Source: Mytilus trossulus (Eukaryota; Mollusca; Bivalvia; Mytilida; Mytilidae). From it: 64,000 nucleotides of DNA. Positions 33,665 through 46,900 of this stretch are shown in pieces. Numbering within the stretch: the first letter of the stretch is position 1; the number at the start of each line of letters is the position of its first letter. The notes beneath the pieces are model-generated. The model was not told the origin of the DNA. It searched no databases and saw only the letters and a program-made list of their open reading frames with translations. The DNA lies in assembly GCF_036588685.1 (NCBI RefSeq), contig NW_026963314.1, positions 2,287,001-2,351,000 on the forward strand, in the 5' to 3' direction. The translations under genes and the position numbers were made by a program.

Positions 33665-36600
33665 AAATGGTAAAATAAAAAAGTTGAAGCCACAATTCAA
33701 AAATGTTATCCACTACATTTTGAGCTTGGACAAAATTTCTGAATCGACGTCGAGGTAAGGCGTCAAAGAAAAGAAAAGAACTAGGCTTGGACTTTGAACT
33801 TTAACAAAACGACAAAAGTCAACGAAGAGGGAAGTTTTCAGAGCTTTAAAAACATTAATAAAACGCATGTGTATTCAAACAATGTATCTTGTCTTCGTGT
33901 GTAACTGGCAACACATAACTGTGACAAACATAAGTGTGGGAAAGAAAAAAGTAACCTTTCTATTTGTTTCGTCTGTCATGATTTAATCTGGTTTTGATGA
34001 ATTATACAGACCCAAAATATCACATATTTTGAACCAGGAACCAGATCTGTAATAAACTATCTAAAACCCTGTATTAATTTTGGAAATATCTAACACATTG
34101 ATTTTGATCCCGATCTAGGTGTAGATCTTTAATCCCGATCTTATAAGGATAATGAAATTAATCCTTTAACGATGGTTACTCATTTATTTATCTATGTTTT
34201 AATGAGCACCTGTATATAGGATTTTAACTTTCTCAAAATGTAAATATAATTAAATTTTCTTTGGACTTTCATGCGCAACACACAGTGGCAAAATAATCAG
34301 ACAGTTAATTGCGGACTGAGAAGAAGAAGACATGTTGATCTTCCCTGAGGCAATACAAATAGGAAAAAAGAAAGATACAAACAAAATAAAATACATGTAA
34401 TACTGTTTAACTATATACAAATGTATGGCGCTCATGTATATATAGCAGCTTAAATATTGATTATCTAATATGCTTCCAATAATAATAAAAACAAAACAAA
34501 AACAAAAAGATTCAGCGGCATGCACTTTTCACCAAAAAATCTTAAGATTAAAAATACTCATAATACTCATTTAATTATAACTTGCTTGCGACTCAATTTC
34601 AATAGTAAGATTATTTGTGAAAAGTTGCTGGTTTATTCATTCTGTACAGTTGAAAAAAACTTTAAACATTCAATCTTAATTTAAGAAAAAATATCAGAAT
34701 TAGGTCTTGATACATGAACATGATGAAGAAGCCTTAATTAGTTTAAACAGTATTTATGAATGAAAAATACAACAGCAAAGTATAACAGTGTTACATGAAA
34801 TTCAAATATAGGATTCAGAAACAAGTTAGGAAAAAGCTTTTATAAATCCGCCTCCTTATGCTACCTGAACGAATACTGATTATAAAGATTAGTATAAATA
34901 GGTTGCACTTTATAAATACAGCTGTTTCTTAAAACACTCCTCTTTTTGGAATACATAATATTCATAGATAATGAAGTTTTTTCACGTACTGGTTCCCAGA
35001 TATAATGTCTATGTTTCATCTTGTAGAAACATAATTTGGGAATGTTACCAATAGATATACATATGTATGGCACGCATGAACCACTTCTATAGACAATCCT
35101 ATATTATCTCAGATAAACCAGGATTTTCTCAGATAAACTAGGATTATCTCACTTTTCTACATCATACATATGTATTATTTGTATAACTGTCAAATTGAAA
35201 TCTGTGGTCCACCTAAAGTCAAGTAGCGGTAGCACAAACTTTTAGTGTAAGTTTAAAGTCTTATAAGTTCGAGGCATATACACGTTGAAAATATGTCGCA
35301 CGTACAGCCCTATAGTTTGACCTTTGAAAAAAAATAATAGTGCATATAAACTTTCCATCCTATATTATTTTTATCCAAAATTCATAGTAAAAGTGGAACA
35401 GAGTTTTAGTCGTAAACGGAGTTCCTAAGGGGAATTGCATAGTTAATATTTACAGAAATGCAACCTATAAGCAGTAAATTTATCAGATAAATCAGGTCCT
35501 GAGACCATTCATACAATGTTTAATATATAGTTAATTGAAGTCTGGAACTGGCATGTCAGTTAACTGCTAGTAGTCTGTTGTTATTTATGTATTATTGTCA
35601 TTTTGTTTATTTTCTTTGGTTACATCTTCTGACATCAGACTCGTACTTCTCTTGAACTGAATTTTAATGTGCGCATTGTTATGTTTTCTACATTGGCTAG
35701 AGGTATAGGGGGAGGGTTAAGATCTCATAAACATGTTTAACCCCATCGCATTTTTGCGACTGTCCCAAGTCAGGAGCCTCTACAACCTTTGTTAGTCTTG
35801 TATGATTTTTAATTTTAGTTTCTTGTGTACAATTTGGAGTTTATTATGGCGTTCATTATCACTGAACTAGTATATATATTTGTGTATGGGCCAGCTGAAG
35901 GACGCATCCGGGTGCGGGCATTTCTCGCTGCATTGAAGACCTGTTGGTGACCTCCTGCTGTTGTCTGTTCTATGGTCGGGTTGTTGTGTCTTTGACGCAT
36001 TCCCTGTTTCTATTCTCAATTCTAATGTCCTAAGTCAGGAACCTGATATTCAGTAGTTGTCGGTTGTTGATGGGGTTCATAAGTGTTTTCCTCTTTTTGT
36101 AGATTACACCGTTGTTTTCCCCGTCTGAATAGTTTTAAACTAGTAAACTAGTAATTTATATGCCCTTTATAGCTTGTTGTTCGGTGTTAATAAAGAACAC
36201 AACGTCACAAAGAACTCGTTTACTATGATACTGTGTCCCGTGCCAACAACGTTAGAAACAGACATCACAACAGGACAGAGAAAGCAGCCATGTAGGCTTA
36301 TAGTAGAGCGAGGGACAAGACAAACACAATGTTCTATACTCTGGAAACTGTTCTGATTCCTGATCTCTATCAAATAAAAAAGGAATTTGATCTGTAAGTA
36401 TTACGTCCAGCCTATTTTCTTAATAATTATGACCCGATTGGTTGTATGACTCTGTCAACATATCAAATGTAATAAAAGTAAACCAAGAAAAGATATTCGG
36501 TCACACAAAATATATAGAAATGATATTATCATATGTAAGCTTTCTATAGAAATAACACAATGTGTGTACATGTATGATCCTGTCAGCAGGTCCGAAACCT

Positions 36601-37811
36601 GTATTGTATTGCAAGCTTTCTATTTAATAATCACATTATAGAAAAGACGAAAGAATAAAAGATGACGTCCGAGATGCTTTTCTTGATTTACCGTCATCAG
36701 GAACGCTTAAAGCCAAATACTTGAAAGCCAATGTTGTATAAGAACAGAAACAGTTAAGTAGTTGAAGAGCTATATAATCATGCTATCTAACAATATAGCC
36801 AAATCCATATAAAGTCAACTTTTCTTCGGGGAGTTGAACAATCATTTTTTTTTAATTTTAATTCAAAAATGTATATAAACGGACAATTTTAGTAATGTTT
36901 GCTATTAATCATGTCAGTATAGAACTTCACGTAAAACGGAAAAGGGATAATCGTGAACAGAATTCTATTACTTTTTTATAACTTGTATTATGTCCGAGCC
37001 AGGTTATGTGAAGGGAATGGCTCCATCTTTTTTTTTAACCCCGCCACATTCGGTTTGATCATGTCCTAAGTCATCTTCCCTAGCCAAAGGTTACGATCCA
37101 CTTCAAGTAGAGAAGAGGGAAGTATATCGTAACCCTTGACTACTAAGTGATCCCAAGATAGGGCCTAGAGTCGGTTTCACAAAAAAAAGCTTACGACTTA
37201 GATTGATCGTAAATATACTGAATTGTTCATGACTTAGGATCAATCTTAATCGTAAGTGGTTTTGTGATTTAATCGTAAGTGGTTTTGTGAAATCGATTCC
37301 AGTGGTTGTCGTTTGATGCTTTATATCATAAATATTTTTCGTTTTCTGTTTTGTACATAATTCAGACCGTTATGTTGCTCGTTGGAGTTGATTTACAATT
37401 GACATTTTGGGGCTTTTTATAGCTGACTTCGCAGTATGGGGTTTTCTTATTGATGGACCATAACTGAGTCCCAACCCTTAGCTGACGAACAATAACCGTC
37501 TCTTACCATAAGCTAACCTGACCTTACAATTAAAGACGCCACTGTTCAGCTCGAACATATACCAAACAAATAAGATGTACATTCAATATAATATGAAGAA
37601 AAAACATAAAGAATAAGAGAAAATACAACTATTGGTGAAATTCCCGAGTTTATATAAATGACTGACTTCCATGCAGCTACATTGTGTATATTGAGTATGA
37701 TTAATGATTCTGGGGTAAAATATTAATGAGACAGAAACCCAATTACTAAAAGAAACAAATGACACATAAAAGTTCTTATATTTCTAAAATACACTGAAAG
37801 GAATTTTATAA
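33665..37811. other. Intergenic stretch between PEX14 and the unrecognised gene
   Basis: Apart from the solo retroelement tail, it holds short inverted repeats at 37060-37150 (GGTTACGATCCACTTC and relatives) and 37185-37290 (TTACGACTTAGATTGATCGT, inverted nearby). The missing first exon of PEX14 may lie here or between 28.6 and 33.7 kb; I could not identify it. Confidence 0.45.
35525..36030 (+). repeat. Retroelement 3' tail, solo copy
   Basis: Same order of blocks as at 54860 (TAACTGCTAGTAGTCTGTTG to GTCTTTGACGCATTCCC) without the coding part: a 5'-truncated insertion. Shorter fragments of the end are at about 755-805 and 1410-1480, a part at 50965-51150, and an inverted one at 58760-58920. 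Confidence 0.75.
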
Positions 37812-37989
37812 ATGAATTCGACTAAATACATAAATGATCACTCACATTATTTCAGCATTGATATTACAGAATGGTATACTCGACTTCTATTAGAACATGT
37901 AACAAAACCTCGTCATCTATGTGGACTTCCCCTATCACTGTTTGTGTTAAAAGATATGTATGGTATGAAGAAACGGCTGAGAGAATCAC
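37812..37989 (+). CDS. Unrecognised gene, exon 1
   Basis: Open from ATG 37812 to the donor ATCAC|GTATGT, ending in phase 1. It encodes DITEWYTRLLLEHVTKPRHL and then LPLSLFVLKDMYGMKKRL. If the TTTCAG at 37851-37855 is used as an acceptor, the exon is 37856-37989 and the protein has more N-terminal sequence, which I could not find. No TATA element is obvious upstream. Confidence 0.65.
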
Positions 37990-40900
37990 GTATGTAAAAT
38001 AGTATTGTTCGGGCACGTAAATAGTGTTTATATCCGTAGGAGAATAATTTACTCCAATAACTAGATATCACATCCTCTATCCACCACTTGTTTATAAGAT
38101 ATAAAAAAAGGCGAAAGATACCAGAGGGACATTCAAACTATCTTCCTATATCTATTATAAGTTGAAAAAAAACTGACAACGCCATGGGTAGAAACTGATA
38201 ACGACATGGGTAGAAACTGACAACGACATGGATTGAAACTGACAACGACATGGGTAGACACTGATAACGACAAGGGTAGAAACTGATAACGACATGGGTA
38301 GAAACTGACAACGAAATGGGTAGAAACTGACAACGACATGGGTAGAAACTGACAACGACATGGGTAGAAACTGATAATGACATGGGTAGAAACTGACAAT
38401 GACATGGGTAGAAACTGACAACGACATGGGTAGAAACTGATAACGACATGTGTAGAAACTGACAACGACATGGGTAGAAACTGACAACGACATTGGTAGA
38501 AACTGACAACGACATGGGTAGAAACTAACAACGACATGGGTAGAAACTGATAACGACATGGGTAGAAACTGAAAACGACATGGGTAGAAACTGATAACGA
38601 CATTAGTAGAAACTGATAACGACATGGGTAGAAACTGACAACGACATTGGTAGAAACTGACAACGACATGGGTAGAAACTGACAACGACATGGGTAGAAA
38701 CTGATAACGACATGGGTAGAAACTGACAACGACATGGGTAGAAACTGACAACGACATGGGTAGAAACTGACAACGACATTAGTAGAAACTGACAACGACA
38801 TGGGTAGAAACTGATAACGACAAGGGTAGAAACTGATAACGACATGGGTAGAAACTGACAACGACATGGGTAGAAACTGACAACGACATGGGTAGAAACT
38901 GACAACGACATTAGTAGAAACTGACAACGACATGGGTAGAAACTGATAACGACAAGGGTAGAAACTGACAACGACATTAGTAGAAACTGACAACGACATG
39001 GGTAGAAACTGATAACGACAAGGGTAGAAACTGATAACGACATGGGTAGAAACTGACAACGACATGGGTAGAAACTGACAACGACATGGGTAGAAACTGA
39101 CAACGACATGGGTAGAAACTGACAATGTCATGGGTAGAAACTGACAACGACATTAGTAGAAACTGACAGCGACATGGGTAGAAACTGATAACGACAAGGG
39201 TAGAAACTGATAACGACATGGGTAGAAACTGACAACGACATGGGTAGAAACTGACAACGGCATGGGTAGAAACTGACAACGACATGGGTAGAAACTAACA
39301 ACGACATGGGTAGAAACTGACAACGACATGGGTAGAAACTGACAACGACATTAGTAGAAACTGACAACGACATGGGTAGAAACTGATAACGATAAGGGTA
39401 GAAACTGATAACGACATGGGTAGAAACTGACAACGACATGGGTAGAAACTGACAACGACATGGGTAGAAACTGACAACGACATGGGTAGAAACTGATAAC
39501 GACATGTGTAGAAACTGACAACGACATGGGTAGAAACTGACAACGACATTGGTAGAAACTGACAACGACATGGGTAGAAACTAACAACGACATGGGTAGA
39601 AACTGATAACGACATGGGTAGAAACTGAAAACGACATGGGTAGAAACTGATAACGACATTAGTAGAAACTGATAACGACATGGGTAGAAACTGACAACGA
39701 CATTGGTAGAAACTGACAACGACATGGGTAGAAACTGACAACGACATGGGTAGAAACTGATAACGACATGGGTAGAAACTGACAACGACATGGGTAGAAA
39801 CTGACAACGACATGGGTAGAAACTGACAACGACATTAGTAGAAACTGACAACGACATGGGTAGAAACTGATAACGACAAGGGTAGAAACTGATAACGACA
39901 TGGGTAGAAACTGACAACGACATGGGTAGAAACTGACAACGACATGGGTAGAAACTGACAACGACATTAGTAGAAACTGACAACGACATGGGTAGAAACT
40001 GATAACGACAAGGGTAGAAACTGACAACGACATTAGTAGAAACTGACAACGACATGGGTAGAAACTGATAACGACAAGGGTAGAAACTGATAACGACATG
40101 GGTAGAAACTGACAACGACATGGGTAGAAACTGACAAAGACATGGGTAGAAACTGACAACGACATGGGTAGAAACTGACAACGACATTAGTAGAAACTGA
40201 CAACGACATGGGTAGAAACTGATAACGATAAGGGTAGAAACTGATAACGACATGGGTAGAAACTGACAACGACATGGGTAGAAACTGACAACGACATGGG
40301 TAGAAACTGACAACGACATGGGTAGAAACTGACAACGACATGGGTAGAAACTGACAATGACATTAGTAGAAACTGACAACGACATGGGTAGAAACTGATA
40401 ACGACAAGGGTAGAAACTGATAACGACATGGGTAGAAACTGACAACGACATGGGTAGAAACTGACAACGGCATGGGTAGAAACTGACAACGACATAGGTA
40501 GAAACTGACAACGACATGGGTAGAAACTGACAACGACATGGGTAGAAACTGACAACGACATGGGTAGAAACTGACAACGGCATGGGTAGAAACTGACAAC
40601 GACATGGGTAGAAACTGACAACGACATGGGTAGAAACTGACAACGACATGGGTAGAAAAAGACAAGCAGTACTAGTAGTACACAAACCCAACATTGAAAA
40701 CCTAAAAACGGAGCAATACGAACGCCACCAAAATATGAAAGTGATTGAAGGTACCCCGGAACTAAGCCAATACTTATCTCAATTGTCTTGTTTCATATTT
40801 TTCCTGTCGGGGCTTTTTATAGCTGATTAAACGGTATGTTTTCCTCAGTGTTGAAGGGCGTATGGTTTCCAGCATACCTACCACATATGTTTATGTGACG

Positions 40901-43900
40901 TAGCTTGCTCTGTTCTTTCTAGGAATTCCTGAGATTATAGATATCATTTCCTGTTTATGTGACGTAGCTTGCTCTGTTCTTTCTAGGAATTCCTGAGATT
41001 ATAGATATCATTTCCTGTTTATGTGACGTAGCTTGCTCTGTTCTTTCTAGGAATTCCTGAGATTATAGATATCATTTCCTGCTTATGTGACGTAGCTTGC
41101 TCTGTTCTATCTAGGAATTCCTGAGATTATAGATATCATTTCCTGTTTATGTGACGTAGCTTGCTCTGTTCTTTCTAGGAATTCCTGAGATTATAGATAT
41201 CATTTCCTGTTTATGTGACGTAGCTTGCTCTGTTCTTTCTAGGAATTCCTGAGATTATAGATATCATTTCCTGTTTATGTGACGTAGCTTGCTCTGTTCT
41301 TTCTAGGAATTCCTGAGATTATAGATATCATTTCCTGTTTATGTGACGTAGCTTGCTCTGTTCTTTCTAGGAATTCCTGAGATTATAGATATCATTTCCT
41401 GTTTATGTGACGTAGCTTGCTCTGTTCATTCTAGGAATTCCTGAGATTATAGATATCATTTCCTGTTTATGTGACGTAGCTTGCTCTGTTCTTTCTAGGA
41501 ATTCCTGAGATTATAGATATCATTTCCTGTTTATGTGACGTAGCTTGCTCTGTTCTTTCTAGGAATTCCTGAGATTATAGATATCATTTCCTGTTTATGT
41601 GACGTAGCTTGCTTTGTTCATCTAAATATTGAAATGGAAGGTGTACAGTTGTGTAAACCTCAACAACAGAAAAAATCGTCGTAAGTTTATACATATATTG
41701 TAAGGCTGGGTTATATTAACAGTATGCAATTACAAGTAATGACGTATTTGTATTTTACCCCACTCTTGAATTCAATCATTACGATATTCAAATCAACCCA
41801 AGCAAGATTTTTTTGTAGAATTTTGGGTGGTTTTTTTTGTAATTAAGGAATGATTGTAATATTTTTTCAGTCTATGAAGACATAACCTTAACCAAAATTG
41901 ATGGACAACGAAAAACGCGCGTAGCGGGTTATTTAACAGTGCGCACCACATTTTTTATGTTATATCGAAAAGACAGAAAAAAATATTCCAGTCATTTCTT
42001 ATAATTTAATTCTAAATTCCTTTTTAAACCGTAGATAACCATGAAAAAAAACGTTGATGACCTCACGGTCACACGACTAAATTATGTCTATGATGTGTTG
42101 ATAACAAATTAACGTCAGCCAATCAAAAGATCGCGTTACATCCAAAGTTAAATTATTTATTTAAGGAATGACTGTAATATTTTTTTTCTGTCTATGAAGA
42201 AATAACATAAAAAATTTTGGTGACCACTGCATAACGCGCGTAGCGGGTTATTAACAGTGTGCACCACATTTTTTATGCTATTTCGAAAAGACAGAAAAAA
42301 TATTACAGTCATTTCTTATAATTGAATTCTAAATTCCATTTAAAACCGCAGACAACCATGAAAAAAACGTTGATGACCTCACGGTCACATGACTAAATTA
42401 TGTTTATGGGTTGATAACAAAATAACGTCAGCCAATCAGAAGACGCGTGATATCCAAAATTAAATTATGTATATGTATATTTGATATTTAGTCTAATACC
42501 TTATCTTATCACACTTCAAGGTTCATTCAAAAGACCATCCACACCGACGAAACCGTGAAATCAAATGATCTACTGGTATAACATGTTATCATTTTACGGA
42601 ATTAACGAAAAACATTTCAAGGTGCACTTATCATTCAACTTAGGGTTTGTTCTTGCACTAAGATGATGTCTTACAAAATGATTTTCAACGTTTCTTAACA
42701 GCAATTTTTTTTAAATCGATATTCGTTTTTACGTTTACACAATCGTTTTTTTACTATTTAACATAAATTTATACCTATTTTTAAGGTTTGAAGGAACATT
42801 TCTTCATGGTCAGAACAAGAATAAATCGAACCTACTGAAATTGATGAACAAACACTCTGATCTTTTCCCCAAACTTCTGTGTGCCAAAGTGGTAAGTGTC
42901 CGTTTACCGCTATACATACTGATCTGTTCTCAAAACTTCTATGTGCCAAAGTGGTAAGTGTCCGTTTACCGCTATACATACTGATCTTTTCTCAAAACTT
43001 CTATGAGCCACAGTGGTAAGTGTCCGTTTACCATTATACGTACTGATCATTTCCCAAAACCTCTGTGTACCAAAGTGGTAAGTGTTCGTTTACCATTATA
43101 CATACTGATCTTTTCTCAAAACTTCTGTGTGCCAAAGTGGTAGGTGTCAGTTTACCGTTATACATACTGACCATTTCCCCAAACTTCTGTGTACCAAAGT
43201 GGTAAGTGTCCGTTTACCATTATACATACTGACCATTTCCCCAAACTTCTGTGTACCAAAGTGGTAAGTGTTCGTTTACCATTATATATACTGACCTTTT
43301 CCTAAAATTTCTGTGTCAGTGTGTGCCAAAGTGGTAAGTGTCCGTTTACCATTATACGCACTGATCATTTCCCAAAATTTATGTGTACCAAAGTGGTAGG
43401 TGTCCGTTTACCATTATACGTACTGATCATTTCCCAAAAACGTCTTTGTACCAAAGTGGTAAGTGTTCGTTTATTATTATACATACTAACCATTTCCCAA
43501 AACTTCTGTGTGCCAAAGTGGTAAGTGTCCGTTTACCATTATACATACTGACCATTTCCCAAACCTTCTGTGTACCAAAGTGGTAAGTGTCCGTTTACCA
43601 TTATACATAATGATCATTTCCCCAAACTTCTGTGTACCAAAGTGGTAAGTGTTCGTTTACCATTATACATAATGATCATTTCCCCAAACTTCTGTGTACC
43701 AAAGTGGTAAGTGTTCGTTTACCATTATACGCACTGATCATTTCCCAAAATTTCTGCGTACCAAAGTGGTAGGTGTCCGTTTACCATTATACGTACTGAT
43801 CATTTCCCAAAAACGTCTTTGTACCAAAGTGGTAAGTGTCCGTTTACCGTTATACATACTGATCTTTTCCCAAAACTTCTATTTGCCAAAGTGGTAAGTG

Positions 43901-46900
43901 TCCGTTTACCGTTATACATACTGACCATTTCCCAAAGCTTCTGTGTACCAAAGTGGTAAGTGTTCGTTTACCGTTATACATACTGATCTGTTCCCAAAAC
44001 TTCTGTGTACCAAAGTGGTAAGTGTCCGTTTACCGTTATACATACTGACCATTTCCCAAAGCTTCTGTGTGCCAAAGTGGTAAGTGTTCGTTTACCGTTA
44101 TACATACTGATCTGTTCCCAAAGCTTCTGTGTGCCAAAGTGGTAAGTGTTCGTTTACCGTTATACATACTGATCTGTTCCCAAAACGTCTTTGTACCAAA
44201 GTGGTAAGTGTTCGTTTATTATTATACATACTGACCATTTCCCAAAACCTCTGTGTACCAAAGTGGTAAGTGTCCGTTTACCGTTATATATCGCGACATA
44301 CTAGTAAGATCTAGTAAGTATTAGCAAGAACCAATAGGAAGGGTTTATTTTGACTTATACTTGCACCATATCATTTATTTTTAGTAAAGTCTGTATGCTT
44401 TGTCACTCCACTTATGCATCACCAAATTGATCTGTATTTTCGATAATTGTTTTCTGTCTTTACTCGCTGTTTATTTTACTGTGTTTCACCAATTTGTGCC
44501 GCCTTCCTTTGTTCGATACGTAACTATATTTATAATATCGGATTACGTTGCATATTTTTTATGTTTGCCCTCATCATGTATGTATACAATATATATGTAG
44601 AATAGAGAATGAAAACCGAAAATAAAACCACAGCAGAATGCAGAGTGAATATCGATAAAAAAGAATTTCAAGTCCGCGGTTAGAATAGGCAACAGAAAGA
44701 AAAATGAAAATGACAATGATCCATACATTTACAAAGAACTACAAGCAGATACTGGCATACCAATAATCCACACATTTACAAAGGACTACAAGCAGATACT
44801 GACATAACAATGATCCACACATTTACAAAGGACTACAAGCAGATACTGACATGACAATGGTCCATACATTTACAAGGACTACAAGTAGATACTGACATAA
44901 CAATGATCCATACATTTACAAAGGACTACAACTGACATGACAATGATCCACAAATTTACAAAGGACTACAAGCAGAAACTGACATAACAATGATCCATAC
45001 ATTTACAAAGGACTACAAGTAGATACTGACATGACAATAATCCACACATTTACAAAGGACTACAAGCAGATACTGACATAACAATGATCCACACATTTAC
45101 AAACGACTACAAGCAGATACTGACATGACAATGATCCAAACATTTACAAAGGACTACAATCAGATATTGACATGACAATGATCCACACATTTACAAAGGA
45201 CTACAAGTAGATACTGACATGACAATAATCCACACATTTACAAAGGACTACAAGCAGATACTGACATAACAATGCTCCCCACATTTACAAAGGACTTCAA
45301 GTAGATACTGACATGACAATGATCCATACATTTACAAAGGACTACAAGCAGATACTGACATGACAATGATCCACACATTTAAAAAGGACTACAAGCAGAT
45401 ACTAACATGACAATGATCCACACATTTACAAAGGACTACAAGCAGATACTGACATGACAATGATCCATACATTTACAAAGGACTACCAGCAGATACTGAC
45501 ATGACAATGATCCACTCATTTACAAAGGACTACAAGCAGATACTGACATGACAATGATCCAAACATTTACAAAGGACTACAATCAGATATTGACATGACA
45601 ATGATCCACACATTTACAAAGGACTACAAGCAGATACTAACATGACAATGATCCACACATTTGCAAAGGACTACAAGCAGATACTGACATGACAACAATC
45701 CACAGATTAACAAAAGACTACAAGCAGATACTGACATGACAATGGTCCACACATTTACAAAGGACTACAAGCAGATACTAACATGACAATGGTCCACACA
45801 TTTGCAAAGGACTACAAGCAGATACTGACATGACAATGATCCATACATATACGAATGACTACAAGTAGATACTGACATAACAATGATCCATACATTTACA
45901 AAGGACTACAACTGACATGACAATGATCCACAAATTTACAAAGGACTACAAGCAGAAACTGACATGAGAATGATCCACACATTTACAAAGGACTAAAATC
46001 AGATATTGACATGACAATGATCCAAACATTTACAAAGGACTACAATCAGATATTGACATGACAATGATCCACACATTAACAAAGGACTACAAGCAGATAC
46101 TGACATGACAATGATCCACCTATTTACAAAGGACTACAAGCAGAAACTGACATGGCAATGATCCACACATTTACAAAGGACTACAAGCAGATACTGACAT
46201 AACAATGATCCACACATTTACAAACGACTACAAGCAGATACTGACATGACAATGATCCAAACATTTACAAAGGACTACAATCAGATATTGACATGACAAT
46301 GATCCACACATTTACAAAGGACTACAAGTAGATACTGACATGACAATAATCCACACATTTACAAAGGACTACAAGCAGATACTGACATAACAATGCTCCC
46401 CACATTTACAAAGGACTTCAAGTAGATACTGACATGACAATGATCCACACATTTACAAAGGACTACAAGCAGATACTGACATGACAATGATCCATACATT
46501 TACAAAGGACTACAAGCAGATACTGACATGACAATGATCCACACATTTAAAAAGGACTACAAGCAGATACTAACATGACAATGATCCACACATTTACAAA
46601 GGACTACAAGCAGATACTGACATGACAATGATCCATACATTTACAAAGGACTACAAGCAGATACTGACATGACAATGATCCACTCATTTACAAAGGACTA
46701 CAAGCAGATACTGACATGACAATGATCCAAACATTTACAAAGGACTACAATCAGATATTGACATGACAATGATCCACACATTTACAAAGGACTACAAGCA
46801 GATACTAACATGACAATGATCCACACATTTGCAAAGGACTACAAGCAGATACTGACATGACAACAATCCACAGATTAACAAAAGACTACAAGCAGATACT

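Noticed and set aside
34321-34335. Minus-strand ATG followed by four Ser codons near 34333 as PEX14 exon 1
   Set aside because: No donor in phase 0 follows; the frame runs to a stop.
36174-36356. 60-codon plus-strand frame that looked like an upstream exon of the unrecognised gene
   Set aside because: No convincing donor in phase 2 and it starts in a repeat fragment; exon 1 already has an ATG with an upstream in-frame stop.
38133-40694. Long minus-strand reading frames up to 447 codons
   Set aside because: They are produced by a 22-bp tandem repeat without stops, open in all three frames, inside an intron of a plus-strand gene; not evidence of a protein.
41634-41680. ATG at 41634 as start of the unrecognised gene
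   Set aside because: The frame is open further upstream to a strong acceptor at 41562 and joins exon 1 in phase, so this Met is more likely internal.
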